Source of the DNA: Pseudonocardia sp. HH130629-09
Lineage (GTDB): Bacteria; Actinomycetota; Actinomycetes; Mycobacteriales; Pseudonocardiaceae
Assembly: GCF_001294645.1 (NCBI RefSeq)
Contig: NZ_CP011868.1
Coordinates: 682,001 to 746,000, forward strand
Reading direction: 5' to 3'
DNA length: 64,000 nt
Under the pieces are notes generated by a model. That model ran no database searches, was not told the DNA's origin, and worked only from the letters and a program-made list of their open reading frames with translations. The position numbers and the translations under genes are program-made. Shown piece after piece: positions 34,413 to 42,401 of the stretch. The stretch's first letter is position 1, and each line of letters begins with the position of its first letter.

Positions 34413-34917
34413 GGGTCCCGCTCCCCGGCCTGCGCGCCGTGACGACGACGGCAGGCGTGCTCGCCGTGGCGGCCGTCGTGGTCCACCTGGTCGTCGTCCG
34501 TCCGGCCCAGCAGATCGAGCAGGCCAGGACCGACGGGCTCGCCGCCGCCCGGACCCTCACCGAGCAGGTCCTCAGCTACCGGCCCGCGTCCCGGGACGCC
34601 GACCTCGCACGGGCCCGCGGGCTCGTCACCGGCGACTTCGGCCGCCAGTTCGGCACCGTCCTCGACTCGGTCGTGGGCCCGGCGCTGGACCGCGGGGTCG
34701 GTACCCGCACGACGGTGACCGGGCCGGTGTCGTCGACGCCCAGCCCGACCGGGTCACCACCCTGCTCTACCTGACCCAGGACGCCAGCCGCGGGTCCGAC
34801 GACAAGCGGACCACCGTCGGCCGTGCCGAGGTGATCGTCGAGTTCGTCGACGGGCGCTGGTTGGTGTCGGACCTGCGAAACTTCCAGTACGCGAACTGCG
34901 AGTCGAGAGGCCACGAG
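34409..34917 (+). pseudogene. Mce-associated membrane protein 4, frameshifted, no own stop
   Basis: From GTG 34409: TM helix (AVTTTAGVLAVAAVVVHLVVV), QIEQARTDGLAAARTLTEQVLSYRPASRDADLARARGLVTGDFGRQFGTVLDSVVGPALDRGVGTRTTVTG. At 34720-34723 a base is missing from the G run; the continuation GVVDAQPDRVTTLLYLTQDASRGSDDKRTTVGRAEVIVEFVDGRWLVSDLRNF is in the frame of the following ATPase. That frame has no stop before it. A restored protein would read straight through into the MceG ATPase. Confidence 0.7.
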
Positions 34918-35997
34918 ATGACGGGCGTCGAGGTGAAGGTCGAAGGGCTGACGAAGTCCTTCGGTCCGGCCAACATCTGGTCGGACGTGACACTGACCCT
35001 GCCCGCGGGCGAGGTGTCGGTGCTGCTGGGCCCGTCGGGTACCGGCAAGTCGGTGTTCCTGAAGTCGCTGATCGGGCTGCTGAAGCCCGAGCGGGGATCG
35101 ATCGTCATCGAGGGTGTGGATCTGTGCAAGTGCTCGGAGTCCGAGCTGTACGAGATCCGGAAGCTGTTCGGGGTGCTGTTCCAGGACGGTGCGTTGTTCG
35201 GGTCGATGAACCTGTTCGACAACATCGCGTTCCCGTTGCGGGAGCACACGCGCAAGTCGGAGTCGGCGATCCGGGACATCGTCATGGAGAAGATCGACAT
35301 GGTCGGTCTGGTGGGTGCGGAGGGGAAGCTGCCGGGGGAGATCTCGGGTGGTATGCGCAAGCGTGCGGGGTTGGCGCGGGCGTTGGTGCTGGATCCGAAG
35401 ATCATTCTGTTCGATGAGCCGGACTCGGGTCTGGATCCGGTGCGGACGGCGTACCTGAACCAGTTGATCATCGATCTGAACGCGATGACGGACTCGACGT
35501 TCCTGATCGTGACCCATGACATCAACTCGGCGCAGACGGTGCCGGACAACATCGGTCTGCTGTATCGCAAGCATCTGGCGATGTTCGGTCCGCGGGAGGT
35601 GTTGTTGACCTCGGACGAGCCGGTGGTGGCGCAGTTCCTGAACGGTCGTCGTGAGGGTCCGATCGGGATGTCGGAGGAGAAGGACGCCGCGCAGGCCGCC
35701 CGGGAGATGGAGGAGGCGGGTGAGCTGGAGGGTCGTCCGCCGATGAAGCCGCAGCTGGTGGCCTCGACGGGGATGCCGGACCGGAAGGCGGTCCACCGTC
35801 GCCGGGAGCGCGTCGAGGCGATGCTGCACGAGCTGCCGCAGTCGGCGCAGGAGGCGATCCGCGAGCAGCACGCCGAGACCGACGCCACCGCGCAGCTCGC
35901 CGCGCCGTCGCGGGACGGCAGCACCCGGCAGGAGGCGCGGGCGGGAGCGGGCGGCGACGACTCGCCCACCGACGTGCAGCCGCAGGTGCGGGGCTGA
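34918..35997 (+). CDS. mceG: MceG/Mkl-type ABC ATPase
   Basis: 359 residues. Walker A LLGPSGTGKSVFLKSLIGLL, Q-loop VLFQDGALFGSMNLFDNIAF, signature ISGGMRKRAGLARALVLDPKIILFDEPDSGLDPVRTAYLN (LISGGMRKR form is MlaF/MceG-specific), H-loop IVTHDINSA. The C-terminal 100 residues are a hydrophilic extension (MEEAGELEGRPPMKPQLV ... RRERVEAMLHELPQSAQEAI) as in mycobacterial MceG. It energises Mce lipid import for several mce loci. Start ATG 34918 has GAGAGG seven bases upstream. Middle codons are richer in GGT, TTG, GAT and TCG than neighbours. Confidence 0.93.
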   Translation: MTGVEVKVEGLTKSFGPANIWSDVTLTLPAGEVSVLLGPSGTGKSVFLKSLIGLLKPERGSIVIEGVDLCKCSESELYEIRKLFGVLFQDGALFGSMNLFDNIAFPLREHTRKSESAIRDIVMEKIDMVGLVGAEGKLPGEISGGMRKRAGLARALVLDPKIILFDEPDSGLDPVRTAYLNQLIIDLNAMTDSTFLIVTHDINSAQTVPDNIGLLYRKHLAMFGPREVLLTSDEPVVAQFLNGRREGPIGMSEEKDAAQAAREMEEAGELEGRPPMKPQLVASTGMPDRKAVHRRRERVEAMLHELPQSAQEAIREQHAETDATAQLAAPSRDGSTRQEARAGAGGDDSPTDVQPQVRG

Positions 35998-36027
35998 GGC
36001 GGGTCGTTCCCGGCCCGACGTCGTGGC

Positions 36028-36060
36028 GCCCGCGCCGGGTGGGTCCCACCCGACGCGGGC
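36028..36060. terminator. bidirectional terminator between mceG and the iron ABC operon
   Basis: GCCCGCG.CGGGTGG and CCACCCG.CGCGGGC form a stem of about 15 bp with one mismatch and a 3-base loop, placed between two convergent genes (stop 35997 and stop 36070). Confidence 0.7.
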
Positions 36061-36069
36061 GGACCGCGC

Positions 36070-36834
36070 TCAGGGGGACAGCACGATCAGCGGGCAGTCC
36101 GCCGACGGGTGCGCCAGCACCGTCGCGGTGACGCCGTAGACCGCGGCGATCCGCTCCGGGGTCAGTACCTGCGCGGGTGTCCCCGTGGCCACGGCCCGGC
36201 CGGCGTCGAGCAGGCACAGCCGGTCGCAGTAGCGCGCGGCCAGGTTCAGGTCGTGCAGGGCCACCAGCGTGGGCAGGCCCAGCTCGCGCACCAGCGTCAG
36301 CAGCTCCAGCTGGTGGCGGACGTCGAGGTGGTTGGTCGGCTCGTCCATCACCAGCAGCGCCGGGCGCCCGACCAGCGCCCGCGCGACCAGTGCGCGCTGC
36401 CGCTCGCCGCCGGACAACGTGGCGAAGCGTCGTCCGGCGAGGCGGGAGAGTTCCAGCAGCTCCAGGGCGGCGGCGACCAGGGCGTCGTCGACCGGGTCGT
36501 CGGCGGCGAGCGGGCGCTTGTGCGGCGAGCGCCCCATCGCGACGACCTCGCGCACGGTCAGCGGGAAGTCCGAGGGCATGTCCTGCAGGACCACGCCGAC
36601 CCGCTGGGCCACCCACCGCGCCGGGGCCCGCCGCACGTCGGTCCCCTCGACCAGGACCGTCCCCGACGACGGCACCCCGACCCGGTAGACGGTGCGCAGC
36701 AGCGAGGACTTGCCGCTGCCGTTCGGGCCGAGCAGCCCGACCACCTCGCCCGGGCCGACGGTCAGCGAGACCCCGGCGACCAGCGTGGCCGTCCCGGCGA
36801 CGACGTGCACGTCGTCGATCTCCAGGGGGGTCAC
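36070..36834 (-). CDS. FecE/HmuV-type ABC ATPase (iron, siderophore, haem or cobalamin)
   Basis: 254 residues from GTG 36834, overlapping the permease stop (GTGA). Walker A LLGPNGSGKSSLLRTVYRV, Q-loop QRVGVVLQDMPSDFPLTVREVVAMGRSPHK, signature LSGGERQRALVARALVGRPALLVMDEPTNHLDVRHQLELL, H-loop VALHDLNLAARYCDRLCLLDAGR. It powers FecCD-class import. The operon order (binding protein, permease, ATPase) is standard. Confidence 0.92.
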   Translation of the reverse strand: MTPLEIDDVHVVAGTATLVAGVSLTVGPGEVVGLLGPNGSGKSSLLRTVYRVGVPSSGTVLVEGTDVRRAPARWVAQRVGVVLQDMPSDFPLTVREVVAMGRSPHKRPLAADDPVDDALVAAALELLELSRLAGRRFATLSGGERQRALVARALVGRPALLVMDEPTNHLDVRHQLELLTLVRELGLPTLVALHDLNLAARYCDRLCLLDAGRAVATGTPAQVLTPERIAAVYGVTATVLAHPSADCPLIVLSP

Positions 36835-37964
36835 CGCGCACCCTCCCGGCGCCCGTCGCGGCGCAGCAGCCACACGAAGAACGGGCCGCCGACCAGCGCC
36901 GTGACGATCCCGACCGGCAGCTCCTCGGGGATGACGACGGTCCGCGCGACCAGGTCGGCCAGCACCGTGAACAGTGCGCCGACCAGCACCGCGACCGGCA
37001 GGCCCCGCCGGTGACCGGACCCGACGAGGAACCGGACGACGTGCGGCAGCATCAGCCCCACGAAGCCGATCACCCCGCTCACCGCGACCGTCACCCCGAC
37101 CAGCACGGCGACGACGACGAACATCGCCTGCCGGAACCGGTGCACGTCCAGCCCGAGGGCGCCCGCGCTCTCGTCGCCGGCCAGCAGCAGGTCCAGGTCA
37201 CGCGCCCGCGACACGAGCACCACGACCCCGGCGCCGAGGACGACCGCCGGTACCACCAGCACGTCCCAGCGGGCGGCGCCGAACCCGCCGAGGGTCCAGA
37301 ACAGCACCTGCGACGCCAGCGTGGGGCTGGGCGCGGTCAGCACCAGCAGGCTGGTCAGCGCCGACAGCACCGACCCGACCGCGACACCGCCGAGGATCAG
37401 CCGCAGGACGGTGATCCGCCCGCCGGAGCGGGCGATGACCAGCACCACGGCGAGGGTCAGCAGTGCCCCGGCGAACGCGGCCACGTTCAGCGTGAGCGCG
37501 CCCGCGCCGAGCAGCCCGAACCGCATCACGACCACCGCGCCCGTCGCCGCGCCGGCGGAGACGCCGATGACGCCCGGCCCGGCCAGCGGGTTGCGCACCA
37601 CGGCCTGCAGCACCATCCCGGCCACCGTCAGCGCCGCGCCGACCAGCCCGGCGAGCAGCACCCGGGGCAACCGGGTGTCGGCGATGATCAGGTCGTCGGC
37701 CCGGGACCAGTCCGGGTCGGGCACCCAGGCGGTGCCGCCGACCCGGTGGGCGAGGATCCGCCAGGTCACCGACCAGGGAACGTGCACCGAGCCCGTGGTG
37801 AGCGCGAGGCCGGCGGCGAGCACCAGCAGCACCGCCAGGACGGCGACCGCCGTCGCCGTCGGCACCCGGCCGCGCCCGCCGTCGCGGCCCGCGCCGGGGC
37901 CGGCGCGGGATCGGGGAGCGGCCCGTCCGGGCGCAGCACCGCGAGGAGCCGCGCGCCCGGTCAC
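36831..37964 (-). CDS. FecCD-family permease
   Basis: 377 residues from GTG 37964, overlapping the binding-protein stop. After a basic Pro/Gly-rich leader come about nine TM segments including TRLPRVLLAGLVGAALTVAGMVLQAVVRNPLAGPGVIGVSAGA (the BtuC/FecCD signature), LILGGVAVGSVLSALTSLLVL, DESAGALGLDV and VIGFVGLMLPHVVRFLVGSGHRRGLPVAVLVGALFTVLADLVARTVVIPEELPVGIVTALVGGPFFVWLLRR. A single permease implies a homodimer. Confidence 0.93.
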   Translation of the reverse strand: MTGRAAPRGAAPGRAAPRSRAGPGAGRDGGRGRVPTATAVAVLAVLLVLAAGLALTTGSVHVPWSVTWRILAHRVGGTAWVPDPDWSRADDLIIADTRLPRVLLAGLVGAALTVAGMVLQAVVRNPLAGPGVIGVSAGAATGAVVVMRFGLLGAGALTLNVAAFAGALLTLAVVLVIARSGGRITVLRLILGGVAVGSVLSALTSLLVLTAPSPTLASQVLFWTLGGFGAARWDVLVVPAVVLGAGVVVLVSRARDLDLLLAGDESAGALGLDVHRFRQAMFVVVAVLVGVTVAVSGVIGFVGLMLPHVVRFLVGSGHRRGLPVAVLVGALFTVLADLVARTVVIPEELPVGIVTALVGGPFFVWLLRRDGRREGAR

Positions 37965-38941
37965 CGGAACCGGTCGGGGTGCAGCTCGCGGGCCAGCCGC
38001 TCGACGGCGTCGACCGAGCGCGGCCCGGGCTGGGCCTCCGACAGCGGGACAGTCGGGAACGGGCCGGCCAGCGCGGGCAGCCCGGCGAGTGCCGGCGTCG
38101 CGCGCAGCGTCGCGATCTTCGACTCGACGCTCGGGTCGAGGTAGTCGTAGATCAGGACGACGGCAGGGGCGCGGCGGGCGACCTGCTCCCAGGACACCTC
38201 GCCCCAGCGCTGGTCGAGGTCGGCGAACACGTTGCGCCCCCCGGCACGCTCGACCATGTCGGTGAGCAGCGCCCGGCCGCCCGCGGTGCGGGGCGCGTCG
38301 GTGCCGCTGTTGTAGACGAACACCGGCACCGGATCGACGGTCCCGAGCCGCGCCGCGACGGCGTCGAGCCGGGCCCGCATGCCCTCGACGCTGCGCTCGG
38401 CCCGCTCCGGCACCCCGAAGATCGCGCCGATCCGGGTCGTCTCGCCGAACAGGTCCTCGAAGCCCGAACGCCCCTCCTGGCACGACTCGGGGTTGAGGTG
38501 GCTGTCGATGCCCAGCTCGGCGAGCCGCGCACGGGTGTGTCCGCTGGACTCGGAGAATCCGTCGGGGTAGCCGGAGTAGACGAAGTCCGGCTCGGCGGCG
38601 AGCAGCTGCTCCAGCGACGGCTGGCCCGGCGCGAGCACCGGCACCGTCGCGTACGCCGCGGCGTAGCGCTCGCCGATCGGCCGGTTCCTCAGGTACGCCG
38701 TCCCGACCATCGACCGCTCCACCCCGAGGTCCAGCAGCAGCTCGGTGGCGTTCGAGGTCAGGGTGACCGCCCGGGTGGGCGGCGCGGTGTAGGTCGTGGT
38801 CACGCCGCAGTTGTCGTCGACGACCGGGAACCCCGCGGCCAGCGCCCCACCGGCCGGGGCGTCGGTGACGGCGGCGCCGCACCCGGCGAGCAGCAGCAGG
38901 GACAGGGCGGCGCCGACGACGCGCAGACGGGGTGGGGGCAC
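37961..38941 (-). CDS. FecB-type substrate-binding lipoprotein
   Basis: 326 residues from GTG 38941. Signal peptide LRVVGAALSLLLLAGC with lipobox LLAGC (Cys about residue 21), so it is membrane-anchored outside. TRAVTLTSNATELLLDLGVERSMVGTAY, EPDFVYSGY, GRNVFADLDQRWGEVSWEQVARRAPAVVLIYDYL and the C-terminal PRSVDAVERLARELHP are typical class III binding protein segments. The ligand (ferric siderophore, haem or cobalamin) is not predictable. Before the IS1380 insertion its start was only about 28 bases from the divergent monooxygenase. Confidence 0.9.
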   Translation of the reverse strand: MPPPRLRVVGAALSLLLLAGCGAAVTDAPAGGALAAGFPVVDDNCGVTTTYTAPPTRAVTLTSNATELLLDLGVERSMVGTAYLRNRPIGERYAAAYATVPVLAPGQPSLEQLLAAEPDFVYSGYPDGFSESSGHTRARLAELGIDSHLNPESCQEGRSGFEDLFGETTRIGAIFGVPERAERSVEGMRARLDAVAARLGTVDPVPVFVYNSGTDAPRTAGGRALLTDMVERAGGRNVFADLDQRWGEVSWEQVARRAPAVVLIYDYLDPSVESKIATLRATPALAGLPALAGPFPTVPLSEAQPGPRSVDAVERLARELHPDRFR

Positions 38942-38969
38942 CGACCCAATGTATGAAAACCTCGTCAGA

Positions 38970-40707
38970 CCCGAATCCGCGAGTAGGCTATGAGCTGATC
39001 TTGGTCGGCCAAAGTTGATGTTGCTTGGGTCGGGAGTTGGGTGGTGGGCAAGCGGGCGGCCCGAGTGTCGCCTCGGGTGGCGGGTTCCTGTGCTGGTCGG
39101 GGCCGGTGCGGCCGGGTCAGGACGGAGCGGGCAGGGCGCGGACGCGGGCGAGGACCTCGGCGAGTAGGTGCTCGCCGGGTGGTAGGCGCAGGGTGAGGCC
39201 GCGGGCGTGGCGCACGAGGCGGGCGGGGATGGTGATCAGCCGCCGGCGCAGGGTGGCGATCATGGCCTGGCCGCCGCGGACGCCGTGCCCGACCAGGCGC
39301 CCGTCGCGGGTGCGGGCGGTGAGGTGGTGCAGCCACCCGCTGGTGGTGGCGGCCAGGAGTGCGCCCCACATCCAGGCTCGGTTCACCGCGAGGTGTCCGG
39401 AGGGGAGGTGGCGCAGCGCGGCGCCGTGCTTGGTGTCGCGGAACAGGTTCTCCACCTTCGTGCGGTGGCGGTACCAGTACTCGGCCTGCGCGGCTGCGGC
39501 AGGTGTGGAGACGTCGAGGTTGGTCACGATGAACGAGTAGGCGAACACCCCGTCGACCTTGGCCACCGTAGCGAGGTCGTCGAGCGGGAGCGCCCGCTGG
39601 GCGGGGTGCAGGGTGCGTCGGCGCCGCGCTCGCGGGTCACCGGAGACCTGGCCGTGGTCCAGGTCGAGCCGGACCCGACGGATCAGCAGCTGGGTCGCTG
39701 CGGGCCACCAGTTCGGGCAATAGTCGGCCACCGCGACCTGCGCGCCGGTCATGTCGATCGCGTCGGTCCACCCGTCGGCCGCGACGCCGTCGAGGATGCG
39801 CCACAGCGGCGCGATGCGTCGGGCGCCGATGGCGAACTCCACGCCGACGAACAGGGCTGCGCGGGCGAGCTGCCCGGCGAAGTAGCCCGCGTCCGCACGC
39901 ACGCGGACTCGCCCCGCCCGCGCCTGCGCGGGGAGCGCGGCCAGCGCCCGGTAGAACAGCTCGGCGCTGGTGGCGCGGGGGTCATCCCGGCCCGAACCGA
40001 GGTCAGCGGCCAGCACCACCGCGGTGTCGGCCCAGGTCGCGACGTGCGGGCGGGCGACCCGCTGGCCTTGGTGGTTGAACGCCACGCCCTGCTTGAGCCG
40101 GCCGTAAACCTCGACATCGGTGGTGTCCAGATCGATCGTCACGTCCGCCGTCAGCTGCTCGGCCCGGTCCGGGTCGACCTGGGCGAGCAGGTCCAGCGCG
40201 GTGGTGTGCACGTCACCGAGCCCGGTCTCCACCGCCGCCCACTGCCCCTCGATGAACTTGCGCGCGAGCCCGGCGGCGGTCGTGGACGCCAACCCCGGCA
40301 CCGGCGTGAGTGCCTGCCCGGCGGTGTCGGCGCGGTGCCGGTCCAGCCCGACCAGGAAGTCCTCCCCGCACAGCTGCGCCGCCGACATGCCGACCAGCAT
40401 CTGCCCGGCGCTGCACCCGCGGTCGCGGTCCTTGATGGGCCCGACCGCGGCGTCGAGCTTGTCGATGATCCCGAGCCGGTCGATCAGTTCGGTCACCGCG
40501 GCCAGCCCGGAGAACCTGGTCAGCGCCGCGTCCGGCGCGCCGAGACGCACCCGCGCACACCGCGGGCGTCGCTTGCGTACTGTTCGCACCTGATAGGTGT
40601 CCTCTCAACCCGCAATGTCGTGTCGTCGCAAACACGATCATCGCAGGTCAGCGGGCACCTATCGCCATCTCCCCAGTCCGGACACCAGCGCTACTCGCGG
40701 ATTCGGG
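38970..40707 (-). mobile_element. IS1380-family insertion sequence, complete, about 1738 bp
   Basis: CCCGAATCCGCGAGTAG at 38970 is mirrored exactly by its complement ending at 40707 (17 bp; GA/TC adds two more). TCAGA flanks both sides (38965-38969 and 40708-40712), a 5-bp target duplication. It carries one transposase on the minus strand. A 532-bp fragment apparently identical to 40176-40707 occurs at 56835-57366. Confidence 0.9.
39117..40589 (-). CDS. IS1380-family transposase
   Basis: 490 residues: DDE motifs in VTIDLDTTDVEVYGRLKQG (first Asp), RVRVRADAGYFAGQLA (second Asp) and YWYRHRTKVENLFRDTKHGAALRHLP (Glu). The central AVADYCPNWWPA and N-terminal FSGLAAVTELIDRLGIIDKLDAAVGPIKDRDRG are IS1380-typical. 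The frame is intact, so the element may still be active; the identical N-terminal third at 56.8-57.2 kb supports recent movement. Confidence 0.93.
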   Translation of the reverse strand: MRTVRKRRPRCARVRLGAPDAALTRFSGLAAVTELIDRLGIIDKLDAAVGPIKDRDRGCSAGQMLVGMSAAQLCGEDFLVGLDRHRADTAGQALTPVPGLASTTAAGLARKFIEGQWAAVETGLGDVHTTALDLLAQVDPDRAEQLTADVTIDLDTTDVEVYGRLKQGVAFNHQGQRVARPHVATWADTAVVLAADLGSGRDDPRATSAELFYRALAALPAQARAGRVRVRADAGYFAGQLARAALFVGVEFAIGARRIAPLWRILDGVAADGWTDAIDMTGAQVAVADYCPNWWPAATQLLIRRVRLDLDHGQVSGDPRARRRRTLHPAQRALPLDDLATVAKVDGVFAYSFIVTNLDVSTPAAAAQAEYWYRHRTKVENLFRDTKHGAALRHLPSGHLAVNRAWMWGALLAATTSGWLHHLTARTRDGRLVGHGVRGGQAMIATLRRRLITIPARLVRHARGLTLRLPPGEHLLAEVLARVRALPAPS

Positions 40708-40711
40708 TCAG

Positions 40712-41713
40712 ATGTCCATGGTGTCCGGTGTGAGATGGGGCGTGCTCACCCACGCGGCCGGCCCGCGCGACGCGGCGTCCGAGCTGGCCGACACCGTCGG
40801 CCTCGCGGTGCTCGCCGAGGAGCTGGGGTTCGCGTCGTTCTGGCTGGCCCAGCACCATCTCGGCGCCCAGCAGGGGCGCGCGTCCTCACCGCTGGTGGTC
40901 CTGGCCGCGGTCGCCGCAGCCACCTCGCGGATCCGGCTGGGCACCGCCGTCGTCGTGGCGTCGCTGGAGCACCCGCTGCGCCTCGCCGAGGACGCGGCCA
41001 CCGTCGACGTGCTCAGCGGTGGCCGGCTCGAGCTGGGACTGGGCGCCGGGTCCGACCCGGGCGTCGCCGAGGCGTTCGGCGCGGACCCTGCGCAGCGTCA
41101 CGCCCGTCTGGGCGCCGCCCTGGACGCGCTCACCGACACCGGCCCGGCCGTCACCCCGCGGGCACCGGGTCTGCGGGAGCGGCTGTGGCTGGCGACGTCG
41201 TCCCCCGAGGGCGTCGACACCGCCGCGCGCCACGGCCTGGGGCTGCTGTCGGGGCGTCGCTCCGGCCCGGCCGGCCCCGACGACCGACGCTCCGCCGGGC
41301 TGCTGGCCCGGTTCCGGGCCGCCGGGGGTGCCCGGGTCGGGCTGTCCCGGCCGGTGCTTCCCGGCTCCTCGCGCGCGGCCGTGCACGCGCTGCTCGCGCC
41401 GCACGTCGCCCGGCGCGGACACGATCCGGCGGCCTGGTTCGCCGCCGGGAACGTCCACGCCGGCACCGGCCCCGAGGTGCGCACCGCACTGGAGGCGGAT
41501 CCCTGCCTGCCCTACGCCACCGACCTGCTCTGCCACGTCCAGCCCGCCCGGCTGACCCTGGCCGAGCTGCGTCCGGTCCTGCGCGGGCTGGCGGAGCTGG
41601 CCGGCACACCGCCGGTCGCGGCCGGACCGGGGACGACCGGGGCCACCCCGGCCGGCCGCGGGGGCGCCCGCTGCGGGCCGCTCAGCCCGGCGGCAGCGCC
41701 GGATCGGCCTTGA
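40712..41713 (+). CDS. luciferase-like (F420/FMN) monooxygenase
   Basis: 333 residues. LLM fold: WGVLTHAAGPRDAASELADTVGLAVLAEELGFASFWLAQHHLGAQQGRASSPLVVLAAVAAATSRIRLGTAVVVASLEHPLRLAEDAATVDVLSGGRLELGLGAG. The C-terminal 40 residues are low-complexity Gly/Ala/Pro. The IS1380 element ends four bases before the ATG, with TCAGA of the target duplication running into it, so upstream regulatory DNA is now IS sequence. ATGs at 40712 and 40718 are both possible. Divergent neighbour of an iron-type importer, which suggests a role in ferric-siderophore or related chemistry, unproven. Confidence 0.82.
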   Translation: MSMVSGVRWGVLTHAAGPRDAASELADTVGLAVLAEELGFASFWLAQHHLGAQQGRASSPLVVLAAVAAATSRIRLGTAVVVASLEHPLRLAEDAATVDVLSGGRLELGLGAGSDPGVAEAFGADPAQRHARLGAALDALTDTGPAVTPRAPGLRERLWLATSSPEGVDTAARHGLGLLSGRRSGPAGPDDRRSAGLLARFRAAGGARVGLSRPVLPGSSRAAVHALLAPHVARRGHDPAAWFAAGNVHAGTGPEVRTALEADPCLPYATDLLCHVQPARLTLAELRPVLRGLAELAGTPPVAAGPGTTGATPAGRGGARCGPLSPAAAPDRP

Positions 41714-42401
41714 GCGCGACCCCGGACAGCTTCAGCCGCCGCGCCTCGCTCATCAGCAGCGCCAGGGTGGTCGCCGCGGCGGCGTAGCCGGTGCCGTGCG
41801 GCGGGCGGACGTTGGAGATGCAGTTGCGCTCGGAGTCGCGGCGCCCGCGGTGGGCGTCGTAGGTGAAGTACAGCCCCAGCGAGTCCACCGAGCTCATCCC
41901 CGGCCGCTCTCCGACGAGCACGACGACGTGCCGGGCGCCGAGGGCGGCCGCGATCTCGTCGCCGAGCGCGACCCGGGCCTGGGTGGCGATCACGACCGGG
42001 GCCACCCGCCAGCCGTCGAGCCGTTCCAGGATCTCGGCGATCATCCCCGGGGCGTGCTCGGCGACCGCCCGCGGCGAGAGCCCGTCGGCGACGACGAGCG
42101 CCACGTCGTGGTCGCCGCGGGGCAGCTCGGTGCCCGCGGCGAGGCGGCGGCCCAGGTCGGGTCGGGTCAGGTACTCGGTGCGGTCGGCGGGCGCGCCCGC
42201 GGCGTGCAGCGTGGACACCCCCAGCCCGGTGATCCGCTCGGCGAGCGCGTCGACGTCGAGCGGGGTGTGCACGGCGTCGCGGGCGGCGGCGTGCGCGGCG
42301 CGCAGCTCCAGCAGCCGCGCGGTCGGCAGGGCGTCCCCGGCGCGGCCGAGCGCCACCCGGGCCCGGGTGGAGGCGCGCAGCACGTCGAGCGGGTCGCTCA
42401 C
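41682..42401 (-). CDS. eutC: ethanolamine ammonia-lyase small subunit
   Basis: 239 residues from GTG 42401 (GTGA overlap with eutB). Conserved: RARVALGRAG, LDFRAAH-like LELRAAHAAARDAVHTPLD, LTRPDLGRRL, VALVVADGLSPRAVAEHAPGMI, ARVALGDEIAAALGARHVVVLVGERPGMSSVDSLGLYFTYDAHRGRRDSERNCISNVRPPHGTGYAAAATTLALLMSEARRLKLSGVALK. It binds adenosylcobalamin with EutB and converts ethanolamine to acetaldehyde and ammonia. The tail overlaps the 3' end of the convergent monooxygenase gene by 32 bases. Confidence 0.95.
   Translation of the reverse strand: MSDPLDVLRASTRARVALGRAGDALPTARLLELRAAHAAARDAVHTPLDVDALAERITGLGVSTLHAAGAPADRTEYLTRPDLGRRLAAGTELPRGDHDVALVVADGLSPRAVAEHAPGMIAEILERLDGWRVAPVVIATQARVALGDEIAAALGARHVVVLVGERPGMSSVDSLGLYFTYDAHRGRRDSERNCISNVRPPHGTGYAAAATTLALLMSEARRLKLSGVALKADPALPPG

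Noticed and set aside
36177..38144. 655-residue plus-strand frame opposite the iron ABC operon
   Set aside because: Low-complexity shadow of FecE and FecCD genes.
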